From contig NZ_LOHF01000020.1 of assembly GCF_002158995.1 (NCBI RefSeq), forward strand, positions 54,924 to 118,923: 64,000 nt of DNA, in the 5' to 3' direction. A program made the position numbers and the translations under genes. Position 1 is the first letter of the stretch. Each line of letters begins with the position of its first letter. Source of the stretch: Pseudomonas caspiana. GTDB lineage: Bacteria; Pseudomonadota; Gammaproteobacteria; Pseudomonadales; Pseudomonadaceae. The notes under the pieces are model-generated. The model ran no database searches. It was given only the letters and a program-made list of their open reading frames with translations, and was not told where the DNA came from. Below, one piece after another: positions 44,195 to 52,957 of the stretch.

Positions 44195-44659
44195 ATGCAA
44201 ACCGAGTTGGACACCTACGATCGCAAGATTCTTGCACTGCTTCAGGAGGACGCGTCGCTGTCCAGCGCGCAAATCGCTGAACAGGTGGGATTGTCCCAAT
44301 CGCCTTGCTGGCGCAGGATTCAGCGGCTCAAGGATGAAGGCGTCATCCGTCGTCAGGTTTCGCTGCTGGATCGCAAGAAAATCGGCCTCAACACGCAGAT
44401 CTTCGCCGAGATAAAGCTCAATGCTCACGGCCGCTCGAACTTCACTGAATTCACCGAGGCCATTCGCGGCTTCCCGGAAGTACTGGAATGCTACGTGCTG
44501 ATGGGCTCGGTGGACTTCCTGCTGCGCATCGTGACGCCGGACATTGAAGCGTATGAGCGGTTCTTCTTTGAAAAGCTCTCGCTGGTGCCGGGGATTCAGG
44601 AAGTGAATTCGACGGTGGCTCTGTCGGAGATTAAATCCACGACCAGCTTGCCGGTTTGA
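44195..44659 (+). CDS. Lrp/AsnC-family transcriptional regulator
   Basis: A 154-residue feast/famine regulator: N-terminal helix-turn-helix (about 5-60, SAQIAEQVGLSQSPCWRRIQ) and a C-terminal RAM ligand domain (about 70-145, ECYVLMGSVDFLLRIV). Which amino acid it senses is not visible. It is divergent from the ACT-like gene with a 140-bp shared promoter region; AGCGGG lies upstream of the start. Confidence 0.9.
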   Translation: MQTELDTYDRKILALLQEDASLSSAQIAEQVGLSQSPCWRRIQRLKDEGVIRRQVSLLDRKKIGLNTQIFAEIKLNAHGRSNFTEFTEAIRGFPEVLECYVLMGSVDFLLRIVTPDIEAYERFFFEKLSLVPGIQEVNSTVALSEIKSTTSLPV

Positions 44660-44664
44660 CCGTT

Positions 44665-44750
44665 TGTGGGAGCCGAGCTTGCTCGCGATAAGAACACCAC
44701 AATGTCCGAATATGATGGTGCTCTTATCGCGGGCAAGCCCAGCTCCAACA
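44665..44750. repeat. REPIN, family C (inverted pair)
   Basis: TGTGGGAGCCGAGCTTGCTC left and GGGCAAGCCCAGCTCCAACA right, directly after the Lrp stop. Confidence 0.88.
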
Positions 44751-44875
44751 TATCCACCAACTAACTGATCCAGACCATCGACATTGAAGGCCAAGCGCCA
44801 GCTTCAAAGCTTCGCGTTGGCGGCAGCCATGGATCGTGGCACGATGGCGCGGTTATCGACCGAGATTTTCTGATC

Positions 44876-46378
44876 ATGCCGCAATCCAAAGCCAAGAATC
44901 TTTCCCTGATCGCTGCCATTGACCTGGGCTCGAACAGCTTCCACATGGTGGTAGCCCAAGCCAACTCGGGTGATATCCGCATCCTGGAGCGCCTTGGAGA
45001 GAAGGTTCAACTGGCGGCTGGCATCAACGAAGAGCGCAAACTCAACGAAGAGTCCATGCAGCGCGGCCTCGACTGCCTCAAGCGTTTTGCGCAGTTGATC
45101 AACGGTCTGCCGCTGGGTGCGGTGCGTATCGTGGGTACCAACGCCCTGCGTGAAGCGCGCAACCGTAATGAATTCATCATCCGCGCCGAAGAAATTCTCG
45201 GCCACCCGGTGGAAGTGATTTCAGGCCGTGAAGAAGCCCGCCTGATTTATCTCGGGGTATCACACACTCTGGCTGATACCCCCGGCAAACGTCTGGTGGC
45301 AGACATCGGCGGTGGCAGTACCGAGTTCATCATTGGCCAGCGTTTTGAACCGCTGCTGCGCGAAAGCCTGCAAATGGGCTGCGTAAGCTTTACCCAGCGC
45401 TACTTCAAGGATGGCAAGATCACCCCGGCACGTTATGCACAGGCTTATACCGCTGCGCGCCTGGAAATCATGAGCATCGAGCATGCTCTGCATCGCCTTA
45501 AGTGGGATGAGGCCATCGGCTCGTCGGGCACTATTCGCGCCATCGGTCTGGCCCTCAAGGCCAACGGCCAGGGCTCGGGTGAAGTGAATGCTGACGGCCT
45601 GGCATGGCTCAAGCGCAAGCTGTTCAAGCTGGGCGACGTAGACAAGATCGACTTCGACGGCATCAAGCCGGATCGCCGCTCTATCTTCCCGGCAGGCCTG
45701 GCCATTCTCGAAGCGATTTTCGACGCTCTGGAACTGCAACGCATGGATCACTGCGAAGGTGCGCTGCGTGAAGGTGTGCTGTACGACCTGATGGGCCGTC
45801 ATCATCATGAAGACGTCCGTGAGCGCACGCTAAGCTCGCTGATGGAGCGTTATCACGTTGACCTGGAACAAGCCGCCCGTGTCGAGCGAAAGGCTCTGCA
45901 TGCGCTTGAGCAGGTCGCTCACGCCTGGGACCTGGAGGATGACAGTTACCGGGAACTGCTCAGTTGGGCAGCCAAGGTTCATGAAGTCGGCCTGGATATC
46001 GCTCACTATCACTACCACAAGCACGGCGCCTACCTGATCGAGCACTCCGATCTTTCCGGGTTCTCACGCGAAGATCAGCAAATGCTCGCGCTGCTGGTGC
46101 GTGGCCACCGCCGTAACATTCCCAAGGACAAGTTCGCCGAGTTCGGCGCAGAGGGCGATAAGCTGATTCGTCTGTGCGTGCTGTTGCGCTTCGCGATCCT
46201 GTTCCACCACATTCGTGGCACGCAGGAAATGCCGCAGCCGGTTCTCACCGCCAACGGCAACAATCTTGATGTGGTATTCCCGAAGGGCTGGCTGGAAAAC
46301 AACCAACTGACCCAGGCCGACTTCGCCTTGGAAGCGGAGTGGCTGACCCGGGTCGGTATCGTCCTCAGCGTACGCTGA
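44876..46378 (+). CDS. ppx: Exopolyphosphatase
   Basis: A 500-residue PPX/GppA enzyme that hydrolyses polyphosphate from its ends. ASKHA nucleotide/phosphate motifs AIDLGSNSFHMVV (14-26) and DIGGGSTEFIIG near 143, then an HD-like C-terminal domain (about 315-500). Its last 14 bp overlap the convergent ppk gene, which makes the opposite reaction. Confidence 0.95.
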   Translation: MPQSKAKNLSLIAAIDLGSNSFHMVVAQANSGDIRILERLGEKVQLAAGINEERKLNEESMQRGLDCLKRFAQLINGLPLGAVRIVGTNALREARNRNEFIIRAEEILGHPVEVISGREEARLIYLGVSHTLADTPGKRLVADIGGGSTEFIIGQRFEPLLRESLQMGCVSFTQRYFKDGKITPARYAQAYTAARLEIMSIEHALHRLKWDEAIGSSGTIRAIGLALKANGQGSGEVNADGLAWLKRKLFKLGDVDKIDFDGIKPDRRSIFPAGLAILEAIFDALELQRMDHCEGALREGVLYDLMGRHHHEDVRERTLSSLMERYHVDLEQAARVERKALHALEQVAHAWDLEDDSYRELLSWAAKVHEVGLDIAHYHYHKHGAYLIEHSDLSGFSREDQQMLALLVRGHRRNIPKDKFAEFGAEGDKLIRLCVLLRFAILFHHIRGTQEMPQPVLTANGNNLDVVFPKGWLENNQLTQADFALEAEWLTRVGIVLSVR

Positions 46379-48572
46379 GGACTGGATTGCTCAGGCGCTC
46401 CAGCAGGGCCGCCTGAACATTGCGAGCATTCTGGTTTCCGGTCGGAGTGCTTCGCACGTAGGTGCCATCTGGCTGCAAGAGCCAGCTGTGAGTGTTGTCG
46501 GTCAGATAAAGCTCGAGCTCTTTCTTCACTCGCAGGATTAACTTTTTACCCTCTACCGGGAAGCAAGTCTCGACGCGCTTGTCGAGGTTTCGCTCCATCC
46601 AGTCGGCGCTCGACAGATACATCTGCTCGTCGCCGCCATTGAGGAAGTAGAACACCCGCGTGTGCTCCAGGAAGCGGCCGATGATCGAGCGCACATGAAT
46701 ATTGTGAGACACGCCCGGAATGCCTGGCCGCAGGCAGCACATGCCACGCACGACCAGATCAATGCGCACGCCAGACTGACTGGCCTTGTATAACGCCCGA
46801 ATGATTTTTGGATCAGTCAGCGAGTTGAACTTGGCAATGATGTGCGCCGGTTTACCGTCCACCGCAAACTGCGTTTCCCGGGCAATCATGTCGAGCATGC
46901 CCTTCTTCAGCGTAAACGGCGCGTGCAGCAGCTTCTTCATGCGCAGGGTTTTACCCATACCAATCAACTGACTGAACAGTTTGCCAACGTCTTCGCACAA
47001 GGCGTCGTCGGAGGTCAGCAAGCTGTAGTCGGTGTACAGGCGAGCGTTGCCGGCGTGGTAGTTACCGGTACCCAAATGCGCGTAACGGACAATCTCGCCC
47101 GCCTCGCGACGCAGGATCAGCATCATCTTGGCGTGGGTCTTGAAGCCAACCACGCCGTAGATCACAACTGCACCCGCAGCCTGCAGGCGGCTGGCCAGTT
47201 GCAGGTTGGACTCTTCGTCAAAGCGCGCACGCAACTCGATCACCGCAGTGACTTCTTTGCCGTTACGGGCCGCGTCGACCAACGCATCGACGATTTCCGA
47301 GTTGGCACCGCTGCGATACAGCGTTTGACGTACGGCCAGAACGTGAGGGTCCTTGGCAGCCTGACGCAGTAGATCGACCACCGGAGTGAACGACTCGAAC
47401 GGGTGCAGCAGCAGAATGTCCTGCTTGCTGATCACGTTGAAGATGTTCTCGCTGTTTTGCAGCAACTTCGGAATGGCCGGGGTGAACGGCTGGTATTGCA
47501 GTTCCGGATGGCTGTCCAGACCGGTGATGCTGAACAGACGCGTCAGGTTGACCGGGCCATTGACCTGATACAACTCGGACTCGGACAGGTTGAACTGCTT
47601 GAGCAGATAGTCCGACAGATGCTTTGGACAAGTGTCGGCCACTTCCAGACGGACCGCATCGCCATAGCGACGGGAGAACAATTCACCACGCAGCGCACGG
47701 GCAAGGTCTTCCACGTCTTCGGAGTCAAGCGCCAGGTCGGCGTTACGGGTCAGGCGGAACTGATAGCAGCCTTTAACCTTCATGCCCTGGAACAAATCGT
47801 CCGCGTGGGCGTGGATCATTGATGACAGGAAGACGAAGTTATCCCCAGGACCACTGATCTCTTCCGGCACCTTGATCACACGTGGCAACAGACGCGGAGC
47901 TGGAATAATCGCCAGACCGGAGTCACGACCAAAGGCATCGATGCCTTCAAGTTCGACGATGAAGTTCAGGCTCTTGTTGACCAGCAGCGGGAACGGGTGA
48001 GTCGGGTCAAGGCCGATCGGGGTGATGATCGGCGCAATTTCGTCACGGAAATAACGACGAACCCAGGCTTTGAGCTTGGCCGTCCAGTGCCGACGACGGA
48101 TGAAGCGCACCTGATGCTTTTCAAGCTCAGGCAGCAGAATGTCATTGAGGATCGCGTATTGGCGATCAACGTGGCCATGCACCAGCTCACTGATGCGGGC
48201 CAGGGCCTGATGCGGCTGCAGACCATCGGCACCGGCTTGTTCGCGGGCGAAGGTGATCTGCTTTTTCAGACCGGCGACACGAATTTCGAAGAACTCATCG
48301 AGGTTGCTGGAAAAGATCAGCAGGAACTTGAGCCGCTCCAACAACGGATAGGACTCATCCAGTGCCTGTTCCAACACGCGAATGTTGAACTTGAGCTGCG
48401 ACAGCTCCCGGTGGATGTACAGACTGCTGTCGTCCAGGTTTGGCACGACAATCGCTGGCACCGGAGGCGTCTCGACAATTGCGGGTATGACCTCGACGCT
48501 TGGCTCGACCACAGTCAGAACTTCCTGATCGTTGACTTCAACAGCAGCTTCGGTAAGTCCTTCGGTATTCAT
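46365..48572 (-). CDS. ppk: Polyphosphate kinase 1
   Basis: A 735-residue PPK1 that builds polyphosphate from ATP. A 45-residue low-complexity N-terminal extension precedes the N-domain; the PLD-like catalytic half carries the conserved histidines in FKTHAKMM and RFLEHTRVFYF, and YAHLGTGNYH. Polyphosphate supports motility, biofilm and stress survival in Pseudomonas. Tail-to-tail overlap with ppx; hemB lies 16 bp upstream on the same strand. Confidence 0.95.
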   Translation of the reverse strand: MNTEGLTEAAVEVNDQEVLTVVEPSVEVIPAIVETPPVPAIVVPNLDDSSLYIHRELSQLKFNIRVLEQALDESYPLLERLKFLLIFSSNLDEFFEIRVAGLKKQITFAREQAGADGLQPHQALARISELVHGHVDRQYAILNDILLPELEKHQVRFIRRRHWTAKLKAWVRRYFRDEIAPIITPIGLDPTHPFPLLVNKSLNFIVELEGIDAFGRDSGLAIIPAPRLLPRVIKVPEEISGPGDNFVFLSSMIHAHADDLFQGMKVKGCYQFRLTRNADLALDSEDVEDLARALRGELFSRRYGDAVRLEVADTCPKHLSDYLLKQFNLSESELYQVNGPVNLTRLFSITGLDSHPELQYQPFTPAIPKLLQNSENIFNVISKQDILLLHPFESFTPVVDLLRQAAKDPHVLAVRQTLYRSGANSEIVDALVDAARNGKEVTAVIELRARFDEESNLQLASRLQAAGAVVIYGVVGFKTHAKMMLILRREAGEIVRYAHLGTGNYHAGNARLYTDYSLLTSDDALCEDVGKLFSQLIGMGKTLRMKKLLHAPFTLKKGMLDMIARETQFAVDGKPAHIIAKFNSLTDPKIIRALYKASQSGVRIDLVVRGMCCLRPGIPGVSHNIHVRSIIGRFLEHTRVFYFLNGGDEQMYLSSADWMERNLDKRVETCFPVEGKKLILRVKKELELYLTDNTHSWLLQPDGTYVRSTPTGNQNARNVQAALLERLSNPVLSVR

Positions 48573-48588
48573 GAATGTTCCTGTACGG

Positions 48589-49599
48589 CTATTGCCCTTT
48601 TAACAGTTCTGCAGCGCGGACGGCGAAATAAGTGAGGATGCCGTCAGCTCCTGCGCGTTTGAAAGCGGTGAGCGATTCAAGAATGACGCCTTCGCTGAGC
48701 CAGCCATTCTGTATGGCCGCCATGTGCATCGCGTACTCGCCGCTGACCTGATAAACAAATGTCGGCACTTTGAACTCATCCTTGACCCGGTGAAGGATGT
48801 CCAGATAAGGCATGCCCGGTTTGACCATGACCATGTCCGCACCTTCAGCCAGGTCGGCGGCCACTTCATGCAACGCTTCATTGCTGTTGGCCGGGTCCAT
48901 CTGGTAGGACGCCTTGTTCGCCTTGCCCAGGTTCAACGCCGAACCTACCGCATCGCGGAATGGCCCGTAGTAGGCGCTGGCGTACTTGGCAGAGTAAGCC
49001 ATGATCCGCACGTTGACGTGTCCAGCCAGCTCCAGTGCTTCGCGAATGGCCTGAATTCGACCGTCCATCATGTCGGAAGGTGCTACAACCTGCGCACCCG
49101 CATCGGCATGGGACAACGCTTGCTTGACCAGCGCATCGACGGTGATGTCGTTCTGCACATAGCCTTCTTCGTCGAGAATCCCGTCCTGACCATGGGTCGT
49201 GAACGGATCAAGTGCCACGTCAGTGATGACGCCCAACTCCGGGAAGCGGTCACGCAACGCGCGGGTAGCGCGCTGAGCAATACCGTCGGGATTCCAGGCT
49301 TCAGCGCCATCCAGGGTTTTCTTCTCGACCGGGGTCACAGGGAACAACGCCAGGGCCGGGATGCCCAGCGCGACCCACTTTTGCGCCTCTTCCAGCAGCA
49401 GATCGATACTCAAGCGCTCTACGCCAGGCATCGAAGCCACTTCTTCACGACGGTTTTCACCATCAAGTACAAATACGGGGAGAATCAGATCATCGACAGT
49501 TACGACGTTTTCACGCACCAGACGACGAGAGAAATCGTCGCGGCGGTTGCGACGCAGGCGGGTGAGAGGAAAAAGGCGGTTGGCGGGGGTAAAGCTCAC
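48589..49599 (-). CDS. hemB: Delta-aminolevulinic acid dehydratase (porphobilinogen synthase)
   Basis: A 336-residue enzyme joining two 5-aminolevulinate molecules in haem synthesis. Schiff-base lysines Lys205 (MAYSAKYASAYYGPFRDA) and Lys260 (MVMVKPGMPYLD). The metal segment reads DVALDPFTTHGQDG (128-141), with Asp where zinc enzymes have Cys, so it should be the magnesium-dependent Pseudomonas type. ppk follows 16 bp downstream and may be co-transcribed. Confidence 0.96.
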   Translation of the reverse strand: MSFTPANRLFPLTRLRRNRRDDFSRRLVRENVVTVDDLILPVFVLDGENRREEVASMPGVERLSIDLLLEEAQKWVALGIPALALFPVTPVEKKTLDGAEAWNPDGIAQRATRALRDRFPELGVITDVALDPFTTHGQDGILDEEGYVQNDITVDALVKQALSHADAGAQVVAPSDMMDGRIQAIREALELAGHVNVRIMAYSAKYASAYYGPFRDAVGSALNLGKANKASYQMDPANSNEALHEVAADLAEGADMVMVKPGMPYLDILHRVKDEFKVPTFVYQVSGEYAMHMAAIQNGWLSEGVILESLTAFKRAGADGILTYFAVRAAELLKGQ

Positions 49600-49818
49600 G
49601 GCGAGACTCCTGAGCCCGCGTACACGGGCAAGCGTGACAGTTATAAGCGGCCATTATGACTAATGTGTGACAGTCATGGGCCACGTGCGACTCGGGGCCG
49701 CAGTAGAGGCATTTGCCATTGTCCTTGTAGGAAAGATTAACGTCGAGACACATTTGCACACTTTCCTGAATGGCTTGGCCGAGTTAGGCTGCGCGTTCAT
49801 TTCGCCAGCATCCAGACA

Positions 49819-50505
49819 ATGCTCCAGAATTTCTTGCACGAATTTGGCTACTTCGCCCTCTTCATCGGCACCTTCTTTGAAGGCGAGACCATTCTGGTTC
49901 TCGCTGGATTTCTGGCGTTCCGTGAATACATGGACATCAAACTGGTTGTGGTCGTAGCGTTCTTCGGAAGCTATGCCGGGGACCAGCTCTGGTACTACAT
50001 GGGGCGCAAGCACGGCCGCAAAATCCTGGCGCGCAAGCCGCGCTGGCAGCTCATGGGCGATAAAGCGCTGGCGCATGTGCGCAAGCACCCGGATCTCTGG
50101 GTGTTGAGCTTTCGCTTTGTCTACGGCTTGCGAACGGTCATGCCTGTGGCGATTGGCCTGTCGGGCTACCCGCCACTGCGCTATCTGGTCCTCAACGGTA
50201 TCGGTGCGGCTGTCTGGGCCGCTGCGCTGGGTTATGCGGCTTATCACTTCGGCGCAGTGCTTGAAGGCATGCTGGGCAACATCAAGAAGTATGAGTTGTG
50301 GGTACTCGGCGCACTGCTGGTGCTCGGGTTCGCCCTCTGGTTGCGTCGTCGTTTCAAGAACGCGCGTATTGCCAGAGAGGAAGCAGCCGCAGCCTCAACG
50401 GCTGCAGCAGCGGCAGCCGAGGCTGATGCCAGTGTCGTCAACCACGTTCCGGCTGAAGTCACCGTTGATGTGCCTGCCGACAACAAGAAACACGCCGACC
50501 AATAG
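49819..50505 (+). CDS. DedA-family membrane protein
   Basis: A 228-residue SNARE-assoc/DedA protein with about five membrane segments. Family motifs FEGETILVLAGFLA (20-33) and the RFVYGLRTVMPVAIGLSG block near 105. DedA proteins act in phospholipid (undecaprenyl-phosphate) flipping and envelope homeostasis. The C-terminal 40 residues are an odd cytoplasmic tail rich in Ala and acidic residues (EEAAAASTAAAAAAEADA), absent from most relatives. The start lacks a clear ribosome site. Confidence 0.87.
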   Translation: MLQNFLHEFGYFALFIGTFFEGETILVLAGFLAFREYMDIKLVVVVAFFGSYAGDQLWYYMGRKHGRKILARKPRWQLMGDKALAHVRKHPDLWVLSFRFVYGLRTVMPVAIGLSGYPPLRYLVLNGIGAAVWAAALGYAAYHFGAVLEGMLGNIKKYELWVLGALLVLGFALWLRRRFKNARIAREEAAAASTAAAAAAEADASVVNHVPAEVTVDVPADNKKHADQ

Positions 50506-50512
50506 GTCCAAC

Positions 50513-50542
50513 ACGAGCGCAATGCCCCGGTATTGCGCTCGT
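50513..50542. terminator. Perfect hairpin after dedA
   Basis: ACGAGCGCAAT, 8-nt loop, ATTGCGCTCGT, 7 bp after the dedA stop. No T-run follows, so it may be a transcript-stabilising stem rather than an intrinsic terminator. Confidence 0.5.
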
Positions 50543-50579
50543 CTGTAACGCCCTCCCCACGTCCCATTGGAATGCTTTT

Positions 50580-50667
50580 CTGTAGCTCACGAGCACCGCG
50601 AGACAGCGATGGCGTCCTGTCTGATATACCGCTATCGCGGCCTCGCGGTGCTCGTGCGCTCCTACAG
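50580..50667. repeat. REPIN, family B (inverted pair)
   Basis: CTGTAGCTCACGAGCACCGC left (with a small deletion relative to CTGTAGGAGCTCACGAG) and GCGGTGCTCGTGCGCTCCTACAG region right. It lies in the 334-bp dedA-elbB gap, which otherwise holds nothing recognisable. Confidence 0.83.
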
Positions 50668-50839
50668 GAATACATTCCAATTCGAACGATTGCATTTTGT
50701 TGATACCAGACAATCGTTTGCCGCGAGACAGCGCAGTTTCAGGACGCAGTACATCCGATTGAATCCCCATCGCAGACGCTTGTCCCAAGACTAGGTAAAA
50801 GTCTTGAGCAGACCGCTGCGCTCAATAGGGAGAATGATC

Positions 50840-51502
50840 ATGCAAAAGAAAGTCGCCGTGATTTTGTCCGGCTGTGGCGTCTATGACGGCGCGGAAATTC
50901 ATGAGAGCGTGCTCACCCTGCTGCGCCTTGATCAACGTGGCGCGGCGGTGCAGTGCTTTGCGCCAAACATCACACAGCACCATGTGGTTAACCACCTGAC
51001 CGGCGAAGAAATGCCGGAGACTCGCAATGTGCTGGTGGAGTCGGCGCGCATCGCCCGCGGCGCCATTGAGGATATTCGTGAGGCTGACGTTACAGAGTTT
51101 GATGCACTGATCATCCCTGGCGGGTTCGGCGCTGCCAAGAACCTTTCTGACTTTGCCACCGCCGGCGCTGACTGCAAGGTACAGGCTGAGGTCCTGGCAT
51201 TGGCCGAAGCATTCGCTGAAGCGGGCAAGCCGGTCGGGCTGATCTGCATCAGTCCTGCGCTGGCGGCCAAAATCTACGGACCGGGCGTGACCTGCACCAT
51301 CGGCAACGATGCTGAAACCGCACAGGCCATCACGCTGATGAAGGGTGAACACCAAGAGTGCGAAGTGACCGATATCGTAGAAGATAAAGCCCGCAAACTG
51401 GTCAGTACGCCTGCCTATATGGTTGCTAAAACCATCGGCGAGGCGGCCGCCGGGATCAACAAGCTGGTGGACCGGGTGCTGGAGTTGACGCACGAGAAGT
51501 GA
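50840..51502 (+). CDS. elbB: ElbB, DJ-1/PfpI-family glyoxalase-like protein
   Basis: A 220-residue class-I glutamine-amidotransferase-like protein. N-terminal VAVILSGCGVYDGAEIHE is the ElbB signature, and the nucleophile elbow reads GLICISPA (Cys near residue 135). E. coli ElbB (YhbL) has weak glyoxalase activity; the earlier link to isoprenoid synthesis is unproven. Start at 50840 has GGGAG 7 nt upstream; in-frame starts further upstream do not fit the family. Confidence 0.91.
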   Translation: MQKKVAVILSGCGVYDGAEIHESVLTLLRLDQRGAAVQCFAPNITQHHVVNHLTGEEMPETRNVLVESARIARGAIEDIREADVTEFDALIIPGGFGAAKNLSDFATAGADCKVQAEVLALAEAFAEAGKPVGLICISPALAAKIYGPGVTCTIGNDAETAQAITLMKGEHQECEVTDIVEDKARKLVSTPAYMVAKTIGEAAAGINKLVDRVLELTHEK

Positions 51503-51575
51503 GTAAAAACCCGACCGCTCAAGGACCCATTTCGGGACACGATCCTGTAGGAGACTCTGTGTTTAGGCGCAAGAT

Positions 51576-51671
51576 GACGTGGGACCGGCTTTAGCCGGGA
51601 AAGCGGTATTTCTGCTGAGAAAGATTCAGCGTCTGTCCCGGCCTCTTCCCGGCTAAAGCCGGTCCCACGTC
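51576..51671. repeat. REPIN, family A (inverted pair)
   Basis: GACGTGGGACCGGCTTTAGC left and GCTAAAGCCGGTCCCACGTC right, between convergent elbB and codA. Confidence 0.93.
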
Positions 51672-51719
51672 ATCAGTTCATTCAGCGTTCGCGCTCCGGC
51701 AGGACGATTTACGTGCCCC

Positions 51720-52955
51720 TTAACTGAACTCCACCCGCTCCGGCACTCGTGTCATCAACACCTTTCCGCCTCTGACTGACACTCGCGCCTTGGCCTGACG
51801 GCGCACTGCTTCGTAATCGCTCTCGGCATCAAGGATGACCAGATTCGCCGGACGGCCTACTGCGATGCCGTAGCGCTCGCCCAGGTTAAGGGTTCTGGCG
51901 CTGTTGTCGGTGACCAGATCCAGACTGCGAGCCAGATCCTCGAAGCCCATCATGTGGCAGATGTGCAAACCGGCATCCAGTATGCGCAGGATGTTGCCGT
52001 TGCCCAGCGGATACCACGGATCCTTGATCGAATCCTGACCAAAGCACACGTTCATCCCGGCACGGTCCAGCTCAGCGACGCGCGTCAGGCCGCGGCGCTT
52101 GGGGTAAGTGTCGAAGCGGCCTTGCAGGTGAATACTCTCGGTCGGGCAGGAAACGAAGTTGATGCCCGACCTTTTCAGCAGCCGGAACAGCTTTGAGCAG
52201 TACGCATTGTCATAAGAGCCCATGGCCGTGGTGTGGCTGGCCGTTACCCGGCTGCCCATGCCACGCACCCGCGCTTCTTCAGCCAGCACTTCGAGAAAGC
52301 GCGAATTAGGGTCGTCGGTCTCGTCGCAATGCACGTCCACCAGACAACCGGTTCGCTCGGCCAAGTCCATGAGGAACTTGATTGAGCTGACGCCCTGCTC
52401 GCGGGTGTTTTCAAAGTGCGGGATACCGCCGACCACGTCCGCGCCCATTTCCACGGCACGGGTCATCAATTCACGCCCGCTTTCGTAGGATTCGATGCCC
52501 TCCTGAGGAAAGGCAACGATCTGCAGATCTATCAGATGGCGGGCTTCTTCACGCACTTCAAGCATTGCCTTGAGCGCGCCCAACGTCGGGTCGGTGACAT
52601 CGATATGGGTTCGAACATGCTGGATGCCATGCTCGGCCAACATGCGGATGGTGGTATGGGCGCGTTGCTTGGTGTCTTCGTGAGTAATGGTTTCCTTGCG
52701 TTGAGCCCAGCGCTCGATACCTTCGAACAGGGTCCCGCTCATGTTCCACTCAGGCTCACCGGCGGTCAGCGTTGCGTCCAGGTGGATGTGCGGCTCCACC
52801 AGTGGCGCAATGACCAATTGGCCGCGAGCATCGATATCATCTGAAGCAGGCTGCACGTTTTCGGCCTGAGCGGTGATGGCTGTGATGCAGCCGTTTTCCC
52901 AGGTGACGGTGTGCAGCCCTTGGGTTTTACGCAATGTGGCATTGATGATGTTCAT
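51720..52955 (-). CDS. codA: Cytosine deaminase
   Basis: A 411-residue amidohydrolase converting cytosine to uracil. Metal ligands: EPHIHLDATL (HxH near 60), VDVHCDETDD near 205, TASHTTAMGS near 238, and the catalytic Asp in FGQDSIKDPWYPLG near 305, matching the CodA pattern. Start at 52955 has GGAA upstream; an in-frame ATG 36 bp earlier lies inside the previous gene. It begins 2 bp after the PucR-type stop and is the last gene of the cod operon. Confidence 0.93.
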   Translation of the reverse strand: MNIINATLRKTQGLHTVTWENGCITAITAQAENVQPASDDIDARGQLVIAPLVEPHIHLDATLTAGEPEWNMSGTLFEGIERWAQRKETITHEDTKQRAHTTIRMLAEHGIQHVRTHIDVTDPTLGALKAMLEVREEARHLIDLQIVAFPQEGIESYESGRELMTRAVEMGADVVGGIPHFENTREQGVSSIKFLMDLAERTGCLVDVHCDETDDPNSRFLEVLAEEARVRGMGSRVTASHTTAMGSYDNAYCSKLFRLLKRSGINFVSCPTESIHLQGRFDTYPKRRGLTRVAELDRAGMNVCFGQDSIKDPWYPLGNGNILRILDAGLHICHMMGFEDLARSLDLVTDNSARTLNLGERYGIAVGRPANLVILDAESDYEAVRRQAKARVSVRGGKVLMTRVPERVEFS

Positions 52956-52957
52956 GA

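Noticed and set aside
49660..50247. 195-codon minus-strand frame over dedA
   Set aside because: Antisense to the DedA gene, whose membrane helices and motifs clearly define the real frame.
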